Origin: Gammaproteobacteria bacterium UBA7449
Lineage (GTDB): Bacteria; Pseudomonadota; Gammaproteobacteria; Pseudomonadales; Pseudohongiellaceae
Direction of reading: 5' to 3'
Assembly: GCA_002477465.1 (NCBI GenBank)
Contig: DLPV01000073.1
Span: 822-6,666, forward strand
Length of the DNA stretch: 5,845 nt
Below, piece after piece: positions 1-5,658 of the stretch. The position numbers were made by a program, and so were the translations under genes. Each line of letters begins with the position of its first letter. Position 1 is the stretch's first letter. Under the pieces are notes generated by a model that was not told where the DNA came from, did not search any database, and saw nothing but the letters and a program-made list of their open reading frames with translations.

Positions 1-1537
1 TGACCACGACGACCACGATGATGATCATGACGACGATCATGATGAAGAAGAGTTCGAGAACACTAATGGTTTTATCGGCAACTCCAATGGCGAGGCAAAA
101 GGTGGCACTGCCGGGTTCTCATTTGTTGGCGATCAAGGTTTTTTCGGCTTTTCCTACAACACAATAGAAAACGACTACGGTCTGCCGCCAGGCACTCACG
201 CCCATGGTCATGGTGACGAGCACGAGGATGAAGACCACGACGATGACCATGATGATCACGACGAGGATCATGATGACGATCACGGCGACGAGCACGGTGA
301 GGAAGAAGTAGAGTTTGTGCGCCTGGCCCTGGATCAGCAGCGCTATGATTTCAAAGGCGAGTATAGATTCCAGAATTCCTGGATTGAAAGCATTCGCGGA
401 ACTGTGGGCATCACCGATTACGAGCACAGCGAAATCGAGTTTTTTGAAGACGGTGGCGCCGAGGTTGGCACGCTCTTTAGTAATGAAGGTATTGAATCTC
501 GTTTCGTGCTGACACGCAAGCCAACTGGTGATTGGTCTGGAGTCTATGGTTTGCAGATTGGTGACTCTGAATTTAGTGCCACCGGTGAGGAAGCCTTTAT
601 CGCCCCATCAGATATCCGCAATGTCGGCTTGTTTGGCGTTGAACGATATAGTGCTGATCGGTTTACTGGTGAGTTGGGATTTCGATTCGAATCTGCTGAT
701 GTGGATCCCGGCGGTCGTTGCGCTTATGACGACAGCGTGTTTAGTGTCAGTGCCAGTGGGCTTTATGATGTAAATGAAAGCAGCAATCTGATGTTTTCGG
801 CGGCTCGCTCAGAGCGAGCACCATCGGTTGAGGAGCTGTTCTCCAACACTTCGCTGGATACCTGTGGCAGATATGCTGATGATGAGCAACTGGTCGTACA
901 CGCAGCAACAGGCCTGTTGGAAATCGGTAATCCAAACCTTGATTCCGAGAAATCCAACAACATCGAATTTGGTTACCGTCTTAATTCCGGATCAATCACC
1001 GGTGAGTTCAGCGCCTACTACAATTCGATTGATGACTATATCTATCTGGATTTCACTGGTGAAGAAGCGGAGGAAACGCCGATTGCTGCCTACCTGCAGC
1101 AGGATGCAACCTTCAGTGGCTTTGAAGCAGAGCTGACATTCACCCTGGCACAGAATGACCGCTACAACGCGGAATTGACTCTATTTGGTGACAGGGTAAG
1201 GGCGGATCTCGATGCCGGTGGCAATGTGCCGCGCATACCTGCCTCCAAGTTTGGCTCTGAAATTCGCTACTATGGTGACAATTGGAGTACCCATCTACAC
1301 GTGACGCGTGTAGATGATCAGGAAGACGTAGCTCGCCTGGAGTTGGCTACCGATGGCTACACTCTGGTTTCAATCTACGCCGACTATCACATCGCTGTGG
1401 GTGACTCTGAATTGAAGCTGTTCGCTCGTGGAGATAATCTGCTGGACGAACAGGTCCGAAACCACGCTTCATTCCTGAAGTTGTACTCGCCGGAGTTTGG
1501 TCGCGGTGTGACGCTTGGTGTGCGATACGAGTACTAG
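1..1537 (+). CDS. TonB-dependent outer-membrane receptor, ZnuD-like zinc receptor (3' part, 5' end outside window)
   Basis: This is the C-terminal 511 residues of an outer-membrane beta-barrel receptor; the signal peptide, TonB box and plug lie upstream of the window. The frame is open from base 2 (base 1 ends the previous codon), so the GTG at 317 is internal and not a start. Visible residues 1-17 and 66-105 are Asp/Glu/His-rich, with 4 and 10 histidines. Between them lies a YGLPPG turn, and after them a strand beginning VRLALDQQRYDFKGEY, an order I associate with ZnuD-type zinc receptors. The barrel carries the usual SERAPSVEELF motif and ends in RYEY, with a terminal aromatic residue as expected for barrel assembly. 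Visible residues C240 and C288 could form a loop disulfide. The acidic His-rich loops would collect zinc, and transport would depend on TonB-ExbBD. The zinc assignment rests on these loops and on the neighbouring zrgA-type genes; another divalent metal such as nickel or cobalt is possible. Confidence 0.9.
   Translation, partial: DHDDHDDDHDDDHDEEEFENTNGFIGNSNGEAKGGTAGFSFVGDQGFFGFSYNTIENDYGLPPGTHAHGHGDEHEDEDHDDDHDDHDEDHDDDHGDEHGEEEVEFVRLALDQQRYDFKGEYRFQNSWIESIRGTVGITDYEHSEIEFFEDGGAEVGTLFSNEGIESRFVLTRKPTGDWSGVYGLQIGDSEFSATGEEAFIAPSDIRNVGLFGVERYSADRFTGELGFRFESADVDPGGRCAYDDSVFSVSASGLYDVNESSNLMFSAARSERAPSVEELFSNTSLDTCGRYADDEQLVVHAATGLLEIGNPNLDSEKSNNIEFGYRLNSGSITGEFSAYYNSIDDYIYLDFTGEEAEETPIAAYLQQDATFSGFEAELTFTLAQNDRYNAELTLFGDRVRADLDAGGNVPRIPASKFGSEIRYYGDNWSTHLHVTRVDDQEDVARLELATDGYTLVSIYADYHIAVGDSELKLFARGDNLLDEQVRNHASFLKLYSPEFGRGVTLGVRYEY
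2..52 (+). repeat. Asp/His codon-repeat tract 1 inside the receptor gene
   Basis: Degenerate GAY/CAY triplets encode a D/H-rich run with histidine every third to fourth residue, ending in EEE. The tract probably continues upstream of the window. It is a low-complexity metal-binding segment of the receptor and likely extracellular. Confidence 0.7.
197..310 (+). repeat. Asp/Glu/His codon-repeat tract 2 inside the receptor gene
   Basis: About 38 codons are almost entirely GAY, GAR and CAY, encoding ten histidines among acidic residues in H-D/E-D/E-D/E-H spacing, opened by HAHGHG. Codon choice alternates between synonymous forms, so this is repetitive at the protein level more than a perfect DNA repeat. 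It is the most likely zinc-capturing loop of the receptor. Confidence 0.75.
1292..1316. repeat. 10-bp perfect inverted repeat with 5-base loop inside the receptor gene
   Basis: Arms CATCTACACG (1292-1301) and CGTGTAGATG (1307-1316) are perfect reverse complements around TGACG. The repeat lies in coding sequence for the barrel segment THLHVTRVDD and has no T-tract after it, so it is not a terminator. It may be chance or an mRNA hairpin; I assign no function. Confidence 0.5.
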
Positions 1538-1546
1538 CCTGGAAAC

Positions 1547-1580
1547 AGGCGGGCGGAATACTTTAGCTGCCCGCCTTTTT
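1547..1580 (+). terminator. Rho-independent terminator after the receptor gene
   Basis: The GC-rich arms AGGCGGGC (1547-1554) and GCCCGCCT (1569-1576) pair perfectly, and five T residues follow (1576-1580). It starts 9 bases after the receptor stop codon, so the receptor transcript should end here and the downstream gene should need its own promoter or read-through. Confidence 0.9.
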
Positions 1581-1583
1581 GCT

Positions 1584-1608
1584 AGGTTATAGTTGTTGAA
1601 AACAACCT
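1584..1608. promoter_or_regulatory. Short inverted repeats upstream of the small zinc-chaperone-like gene (possible operator, unproven)
   Basis: GTTGTT-GAA-AACAAC (1592-1606) is a 6-bp perfect dyad, and an overlapping pair AGGTT (1584-1588) / AACCT (1604-1608) encloses much of it. The position, between the terminator and the next start at 1628, is where a promoter or operator must lie. It does not match the GTTATNNNATAAC core that I know for gammaproteobacterial Zur sites. A TTGAAA (1596-1601) resembles a -35 box, but I see no well-spaced -10. Confidence 0.2.
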
Positions 1609-1627
1609 GTATCTAAAAACTGAATCC

Positions 1628-1948
1628 GTGCATAGCAAACTACCGCACAGTTTGATTGTTAAGTGCAGCGTTCGCGATTCACTGCAGTCTCTCGTCATGG
1701 TATTGGTGTTGCTCGCAGCGCAGGCTGTGAGTGTGCAGCACATCCATGCCAATGACATTTCTCCCCATGTTGATGATTGTGTCGTTTGTCACACGCAATC
1801 TATTGAGGATGACCAGGCGCTGACGCAAGTCGGCATAGCTGTTATCAACTTCTCTGCAGCACCTCTGATAGTTCCAGAAACAAGTCGCACAAGCTTTACG
1901 CCAATTGTTGCAAATTCGCGTGCCCCTCCCACTCTCATGGTTGTTTAA
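1628..1948 (+). CDS. Small exported His/Cys-motif protein, zinc-chaperone-like (DUF2946-like)
   Basis: The product is up to 106 residues. A basic N-terminus (VKCSVRDS) and a hydrophobic stretch at about 22-35 (LVMVLVLLAAQAVSV) look like a signal peptide or membrane anchor. A compact candidate metal site follows: H38, H40, H47, C51, C54 and H55, in the form HIH...HVDDCVVCH. The C-terminus has SRAPPTL, resembling the RAPP ending of small proteins annotated as 'ABC-type zinc uptake system zinc chaperone' or DUF2946-like. These often sit beside TonB receptors and zrgA-type genes. The family role is a suggestion from context, not a demonstrated reaction. The start is uncertain: GTG 1628 has no clear ribosome-binding site, and TTG 1652 or ATG 1697 are in-frame alternatives, the last leaving a very short signal sequence. 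The CVVCH sequence also fits a c-type heme motif, which I consider less likely here. Confidence 0.65.
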   Translation: MHSKLPHSLIVKCSVRDSLQSLVMVLVLLAAQAVSVQHIHANDISPHVDDCVVCHTQSIEDDQALTQVGIAVINFSAAPLIVPETSRTSFTPIVANSRAPPTLMVV

Positions 1949-2322
1949 GACCCTTTCAATTCAACCTGTAATCCATGCAAGCTGAATTCGAAACGCCAGT
2001 CTGGCATTTGAAGACCAGGTGCGAGGCTACCATGAGCAAATTCGGCGTGCTTATTATCCCGTGCTGTTTCGGGAAGTGCCCTTCAGCAAAGCGCGTCTGG
2101 CCCAGATCTATATTCCTGATTTTTCAGAAGCGGCTGGGTTAGACTCTGACTAAGAGCCGTTGCAAGACTGTTTTTATCGGTCCATTCTGTAGTTGCCGCT
2201 TGTGGCTAGATTGGTTAACTGCGATGCTCTTGGCGCCGGTATCAAACGATTGCATGATCTGGCCTGCGCAAAACTGAAATTTGGCGGTAAAGACAGCCTT
2301 CAATACAGCGACTTAATGAAGA
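1949..2322. other. 374-base stretch without an intact gene, containing two gene remnants
   Basis: No intact gene longer than about 55 codons is present. Two protein-like 3' ends in the same forward frame (1986-2153 and 2193-2330) lie here, separated by the stop codons TAA 2151 and TAG 2190. Twelve codons between them (2154-2189) are also open in that frame but too few to interpret. I see no strong terminator, tRNA, insertion-sequence ends or clear promoter. The pattern fits decay or deletion of one or more genes between the small chaperone gene and the hydrolase gene. Confidence 0.55.
1986..2153 (+). pseudogene. 3' remnant of a lost gene, possibly an ABC-2 type permease (DUF3526-like C-terminus)
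   Basis: This open stretch follows an in-frame TGA (1983-1985) and has no ATG or convincing start or ribosome-binding site, yet its translation looks like real protein. It contains LAFEDQVRGYHEQIRRAYYP, then VLFREVPFSKARL, and ends IPDFSEAAGLDSD before TAA. The amphipathic F-Q-V-Y-H-R-YYP-LF pattern reminds me of the C-terminal ends of DUF3526-type ABC permeases found near some TonB receptors, but I hold this only weakly. Because only about 50 C-terminal residues remain, I read it as a deletion scar whose left junction lies near 1985-1995. A different parent family is quite possible. A competing 55-codon frame (ATG 1975 to TAG 2142) looks less protein-like. Confidence 0.45.
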
Positions 2323-2330
2323 ATGTGTAA
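2193..2330 (+). pseudogene. Short orphan ORF or 3' gene remnant overlapping the hydrolase start
   Basis: The frame is open from just after TAG 2190-2192 to TAA 2328-2330. Possible starts are TTG 2193 or GTG 2202 only. The translation (VNCDALGAGIKRLHDLACAK, then LKFGGKDSLQYSDLMKNV) has the composition of a folded helical C-terminus, but I do not recognise the family. It lies in the same frame as the remnant at 1986-2153. It ends inside the next gene with the 8-base overlap ATGTGTAA, the arrangement seen in translationally coupled pairs. It is either the tail of a lost upstream gene that was once coupled to the hydrolase, or a very small real gene of about 42 residues. No signal peptide or metal motif is visible. 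Confidence 0.35.
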
Positions 2331-3459
2331 GTCTAACCTACGACAGTCTGCGAACCTCATCTATGGCAGTTATATAGCGTTCTTCGCTTGTGTAGTCCTG
2401 ATAAGTAGCGGAGCTATCGCGCAGTCGATTCCTGACAATGAAGTAAGCGCATTTGAACTGGCACAACTCACCGTGCAGCCAGGCGAGCAAGTTTCAGGAG
2501 AAATACCGGTCAGCAGCGGAACGGCTAGCAATCCCGAGGCCAGCTTTATCCCAGTCACCATAACCCACGGACCCAAGCCAGGGCCTGTACTGGCCCTTAT
2601 TGCCGGGATTCACGGTTCAGAATATGCGCCGATCATGGCCATGCAGGGCTTGCCCGAACTGATCGATCCCGCCAGCCTGTCCGGTACCCTGATTGTGGTG
2701 CATGTAGCGAATATGCCTGCCTTTCAGGGCCGCACTATTTATTTCGGGCCGGGAGATCTCAAGAATCTCAATCGCTCATTCCCAGGCGTTGCTGATGGCA
2801 CAATCACCGAACGTATTGCCTATACCCTGACCCATCAAGTCATGATGCGGTCGGATTATCTGATTGATATTCACGCCGGTGATGGCAATGAAAAATTACG
2901 GCCCTCTTACAGCGCTTACTATGCGGAAGCCGGTGGCGAGACCGTGGTGCAGGAATCCAGGCGAATCGCAGTCGCGTTTGGCTTGGACACCATCGTCCAG
3001 TTTGCCGGTTCCTATGACTCAGCCGAAGACGCCATCTATACGAGCGCGCAGGCCGTGACGCTGGGTATTCCAGCCATGGACGTGGAGTCTGGTGAACTCG
3101 CCAGGACCGACGGAGCATATGTTGACCCCATTATTGCAGGCGTGCTAAGTGTCTTGCGCGAGTTGAACATGATTGCTGGCGAACCCGATTTACCGCCAAA
3201 CCCCCTGTTTATAAGCGATCGGGCCCGGGTTTACAGCGAGCACAATGGCATCTGGCGCGCCGATCCGTTGGTTCAGAGTGGGGACTACGTCAGTGCGGGT
3301 ACCCGCCTGGGAGTAATCACCGACTATTTTGGCAACGAACTCGAAACCATCACGGCTCCAGCTTCTGGCATACTGTTAATACTTTTTGGGACCCCGCCAG
3401 TAAACGAGGGTGACAATATTGTCGTGATTGGCCGCGTGCTATCTTCACGCGACAACTGA
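2323..3459 (+). CDS. Exported succinylglutamate desuccinylase/aspartoacylase-family (M14-like) zinc hydrolase
   Basis: The protein has 378 residues with a signal peptide at about 1-34: polar N-region, hydrophobic core FFACVVLISS, and an AIA|QS cleavage site, so it should act in the periplasm. The AstE/AspA fold is shown by PVLALIAGIHGSEYAP, with zinc ligands H97 and E100, then NLNRSFPG (148-155, R151 expected to bind a carboxylate), LIDIHAG with third ligand H184, and MDVESGE with E255 as the likely catalytic glutamate. The C-terminus, about 309-373, resembles a lipoyl-like barrel-sandwich domain common in this family (QSGDYVSAGTRLG ... APASGILL). All key residues look intact. Family members hydrolyse amide bonds of N-acyl amino acids or related compounds; the substrate here is unknown. 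ATG 2323 is chosen because it gives a complete signal peptide; the ribosome-binding site is weak, and the start overlaps the preceding short ORF by 8 bases. The stop is 20 bases before zrgA, suggesting one transcript. Confidence 0.88.
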   Translation: MCKSNLRQSANLIYGSYIAFFACVVLISSGAIAQSIPDNEVSAFELAQLTVQPGEQVSGEIPVSSGTASNPEASFIPVTITHGPKPGPVLALIAGIHGSEYAPIMAMQGLPELIDPASLSGTLIVVHVANMPAFQGRTIYFGPGDLKNLNRSFPGVADGTITERIAYTLTHQVMMRSDYLIDIHAGDGNEKLRPSYSAYYAEAGGETVVQESRRIAVAFGLDTIVQFAGSYDSAEDAIYTSAQAVTLGIPAMDVESGELARTDGAYVDPIIAGVLSVLRELNMIAGEPDLPPNPLFISDRARVYSEHNGIWRADPLVQSGDYVSAGTRLGVITDYFGNELETITAPASGILLILFGTPPVNEGDNIVVIGRVLSSRDN

Positions 3460-3479
3460 CATCAAGCGAGTAGAAAAGC

Positions 3480-4109
3480 ATGCAGATTCTTTCTCTATTA
3501 ACACTTGCTAAAGCAGGCCTGGTCAGTCGATCTTGCAAGCCACAGAATCTCGCCACGATCGCGTTCTTGGTCAGTCTGTGGTCCGTGCCTACGGTGCTTG
3601 CGCAAAGTGCGCACGAACACGGCGTCGCAGAATTAAATTTCGTGAGAGAGGGTCAGGTAGTACAGATTGAATTTTTCAGCCCCGGTGCAAATCTGTTGGG
3701 GTTTGAGCGCATGCCCGCTACATCCGAAGAATGGATGCTGCTGGCTGCTGTTGCTGAAGATCTGGAAACTGCTATCTGGTTGCTCGGGGAACAACTCAAT
3801 GGCTGTGATATGCGCATTGAGGGAGTGGAAATACCGTCATTTACTGCGGGCGCTGACGATCACGATGACCATGATCATGGTGATGCACATGAAGACCATG
3901 AAGATCATGACGAAGCTGAGAACATTGACCATGTGGATTTTAGAGTCCAGTACACCTTCGAGTGCGCAGACTCGCTGCCATCACAACTGGAGGTTACGGC
4001 TTTCGCCCATTTCCCTGCGATTGAACGCATCAATACACAATGGATCATTGCGGGTCGTCCCGGGTTCAATGAGTTAACGGTGAATGCGTCAGCCCTGAGT
4101 CTTGAGTGA
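3480..4109 (+). CDS. zrgA: ZrgA, periplasmic zinc-binding protein (DUF2796)
   Basis: The product is 209 residues with a rather long signal peptide (hydrophobic core about 25-39, cleavage VLA|QS after residue 41). The mature protein begins with HEHGVAELNF, a hallmark of DUF2796, followed by the family pattern SPGANLLGFER (67-77). C109 and C162 may form a disulfide. A low-complexity insert at about 126-151 (DDHDDHDHGDAHEDHEDHDE, then further acidic residues) supplies eight histidines for zinc. The C-terminal half has the expected FPAIERINTQWII and a closing LTVNASALSLE. In Vibrio cholerae, zrgA belongs to a zinc-uptake operon with ABC transporter genes; the role here as a periplasmic zinc carrier or buffer is inferred from that. 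The gene follows the hydrolase by 20 bases with only a weak purine-rich ribosome-binding site (GAG about 10 bases upstream), and no other convincing in-frame start exists. It is convergent with the DUF3299 gene. Confidence 0.9.
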   Translation: MQILSLLTLAKAGLVSRSCKPQNLATIAFLVSLWSVPTVLAQSAHEHGVAELNFVREGQVVQIEFFSPGANLLGFERMPATSEEWMLLAAVAEDLETAIWLLGEQLNGCDMRIEGVEIPSFTAGADDHDDHDHGDAHEDHEDHDEAENIDHVDFRVQYTFECADSLPSQLEVTAFAHFPAIERINTQWIIAGRPGFNELTVNASALSLE

Positions 4110-4204
4110 GCGGGCAGTCGCGCTATTCAAATTGGTGTTTTGAAGCTTTATGGACGTAAGGTCTGAGGGTGGCTAAGATTTAGTTCTCGGATCTGCCGCT
4201 GAGA
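4110..4204. other. Convergent intergenic region between zrgA and the DUF3299 gene
   Basis: These 95 bases separate the two stop codons. Only a weak AT-rich dyad, TTCAAA/TTTGAA around 4127-4145, is visible. No GC stem with a T-tract is present on either strand, so no intrinsic terminator can be called, although two transcripts meet here. Confidence 0.4.
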
Positions 4205-4741
4205 CTAGTAGGAGTAGAGTGAAACGCCCTCTGCTTCAAGGCGGTAGGCTGAAGTCGCCAACTCGTTTTCCACCATTTCGCTGGACAACAAACCATTAAC
4301 CACATGGGCATCATAAAAATTATCTAACTGCAAGCCGCGCTCGTACGTGATATAGATAATCTGATTCGGTGGTGGTGGCGGCAGGTGGATGCAGGCGCCA
4401 AAGAAAGGTACCAGGAAGAACTCGGTAACTTTGCGTTCGTCGTTGTAGGCGGTTGGCACGATGAAGCCTGGAATCAGGATGCGCTTGTTAATCAGATCTG
4501 GATTGACGTCCGCCGACTGCATGGCTTTCAGGTAATCATCGCCTTCGCCGCTCTCCTCCAGCTGGTCTTGCCAGCCGTAGCCGTCATGTGTGAGTTCGGG
4601 CGGATTCATAATGGCATCAAGATCGGCCTGGCTCAGCAGATCGACCCACTCGACCGCGAGCACTTCATCCTGATCCTGGCTCACTGCCAGGGGAGACCAG
4701 AGTGCTATGGACAGAAACAGAAGAGGGAGTATTTTTTGCAT
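4205..4741 (-). CDS. Exported DUF3299 protein associated with zinc-type ABC loci
   Basis: The product is 178 residues. I chose the ATG at 4741-4739 because the protein then starts directly with a signal peptide, MQKILPLLFLSIALWSPLAVS, cleaved before QDQ. Extending upstream to ATG 4801 or TTG 4837 would bury the signal sequence behind 20-32 polar residues. The mature part shows the DUF3299 signature: WVDLL, ILIPGFIVPTAYNDE (about 88-102), then VPFFGACIHLPPPPPNQIIY (111-130) with the single cysteine C117, and a later VVNGLL turn. It ends in YRLEAEGVSLYSY. The fold is probably a small OB-like beta barrel; no enzymatic function is known to me. DUF3299 genes accompany DUF2796 and FtsX-like ABC genes in zinc-regulated clusters, including that of Vibrio cholerae as I recall, so a periplasmic accessory role in the transporter is likely. 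Here it faces away from the ABC genes, leaving a shared upstream region. Confidence 0.88.
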   Translation of the reverse strand: MQKILPLLFLSIALWSPLAVSQDQDEVLAVEWVDLLSQADLDAIMNPPELTHDGYGWQDQLEESGEGDDYLKAMQSADVNPDLINKRILIPGFIVPTAYNDERKVTEFFLVPFFGACIHLPPPPPNQIIYITYERGLQLDNFYDAHVVNGLLSSEMVENELATSAYRLEAEGVSLYSY

Positions 4742-4968
4742 GATAACGCTCGTAGTTGATTGCCAAATTTTCGAGAATTGGTCAGAGTTTGTAAAGTCCA
4801 TGTTTTTGGACGCTAAGCCTCGAGACTGTTGTGGCAATTAAGTTTTAGTGCGCCGCTCGTGGCCAAAATTACGTGAGTTTCCCGTGTAAACTGGATAATG
4901 TTGACTTCCAAGGTCCGTAGATTGTTGGAATTGCCGAGAGAAGTAAACCCCGCGTCAAATAAAATCAC
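4742..4968. promoter_or_regulatory. Divergent upstream region between the DUF3299 gene and the ABC genes
   Basis: This 227-base region must carry promoters for both directions. On the plus strand GATAAT (4894-4899) matches a -10 box at 5 of 6 positions, but no good -35 sits 16-18 bases upstream. TTGACT (4901-4906) is a good -35-like hexamer without a matching -10. The AAAATCAC before ATG 4969 contains no ribosome-binding site, although GAGAGAAG lies about 26 bases upstream. I found no clear Zur-type palindrome. The promoter assignment is by position only. Confidence 0.3.
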
Positions 4969-5658
4969 ATGACAGCTATTAGTATTAACAGTCTCGAATA
5001 CACCTGGCCTGGCGCCGCGGCGCCAACCCTGAAGGTGCCAGAATTTAAGGTCGCGCGCGGTGAATCGGTGTTTCTACGGGGTGCCTCCGGTAGTGGTAAA
5101 TCGACCCTGTTGAGTCTGATGTCAGGGATATTGGCGGCACCAGCGAACAGTGTGCAGGTGCTTGATACTGACCTGTCTGAATTGTCGGTGCGCAAGCGCG
5201 ACCGCTTTCGCGCTAAGCACATTGGCATAGTATTCCAGCAGTTCAACCTGATCCCTTTTCTGTGCGTTGGCGCTAACCTGCGTCTCGCCGCGCGTTTTGT
5301 GCCGCAAGCCAATCAAGATGTAGAGGCGCGAGCCAGGTCCCTGATTGAATCCTTGCAGCTGCACCCAGACTTGCTGGCACAGCAGGCCGACAGGCTCAGT
5401 GTGGGACAGCAGCAGCGGGTGGCGATTGCGAGAGCGTTTATCAACCAGCCCGAGATTATCCTGGCGGATGAACCTACCTCAGCCCTGGATGCCGATGCCA
5501 GGGACCATTTCGTGCGCCTGCTGTTGTCGATCCGCGATACCACGGGATGTGCGGTGGTGTTTGCCAGTCATGATGATTCCCTGGCCGATTTTTTCGAAAC
5601 CCGCGTGGCGCTGGCAGATATAAACTTGATCAAGCCAAGAGAGTTGAGCCATGTTTGA
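4969..5658 (+). CDS. ABC transporter ATP-binding protein, LolD/MacB type
   Basis: The 229-residue length is typical of a stand-alone ATPase subunit that pairs with FtsX-like permeases. All nucleotide-binding motifs are intact: Walker A GASGSGKST (38-46), Q-loop glutamine Q90 in GIVFQQFNLIP, signature LSVGQQQR (143-150, the usual LSGGQ with V in place of the first G), Walker B IILADE (163-168) followed by PTSALD, and the H-loop histidine H201 in FASHDDSL. The FNLIPFLCVGANL segment is typical of the LolD/MacB/FtsE group and unlike ZnuC. It would hydrolyse ATP at the inner face of the cytoplasmic membrane. The start ATG gives a normal MTAISINSLEYTWPG beginning, but no ribosome-binding site is evident. 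The stop overlaps the permease start by 8 bases (ATGTTTGA), indicating translational coupling. A role in zinc handling is inferred from the neighbours; the sequence alone would also fit lipoprotein or peptide export. Confidence 0.93.
   Translation: MTAISINSLEYTWPGAAAPTLKVPEFKVARGESVFLRGASGSGKSTLLSLMSGILAAPANSVQVLDTDLSELSVRKRDRFRAKHIGIVFQQFNLIPFLCVGANLRLAARFVPQANQDVEARARSLIESLQLHPDLLAQQADRLSVGQQQRVAIARAFINQPEIILADEPTSALDADARDHFVRLLLSIRDTTGCAVVFASHDDSLADFFETRVALADINLIKPRELSHV

Noticed and set aside
119..427. 102-codon open frame on the minus strand
   Set aside because: It lies opposite the Asp/His-rich tract of the receptor; its valine/isoleucine/methionine-rich translation is a by-product of GAY/CAY codons read in reverse, and it has no independent support.
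803..819. Inverted repeat GCTCGCTC-A-GAGCGAGC
   Set aside because: It encodes the conserved receptor motif around ARSERAP and is explained by the protein sequence.
317..1537. GTG 317 as the start of a 406-residue protein
   Set aside because: The frame stays open to base 2 with receptor-like sequence upstream, so GTG 317 is an internal valine codon.
1778..1792. c-type cytochrome call from the CVVCH sequence (C51-H55)
   Set aside because: A single CxxCH in a 106-residue protein with HxH upstream and zinc-uptake neighbours fits a metal-chaperone motif better; no distal heme ligand pattern is evident.
1603..1970. 9-base direct repeat CAACCTGTA flanking the chaperone gene (1603-1611 and 1962-1970)
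   Set aside because: Nine-base repeats are expected by chance many times in a window of this size, and no mobile-element ends accompany it.
1975..2142. 55-codon ORF starting at ATG 1975
   Set aside because: Its translation is Cys/Arg/Lys-rich and lacks protein-like patterning, while the overlapping frame at 1986-2153 looks far more like real coding sequence.
4742..4837. N-terminal extension of the DUF3299 protein to ATG 4801 or TTG 4837
   Set aside because: The extension is polar and would sit in front of a complete signal peptide that begins at ATG 4741.
5010..5025. 16-bp perfect palindrome TGGCGCCGCGGCGCCA
   Set aside because: It falls within ordinary ATPase codons for PGAAAP, where GC-rich alanine codons easily create self-complementary sequence.
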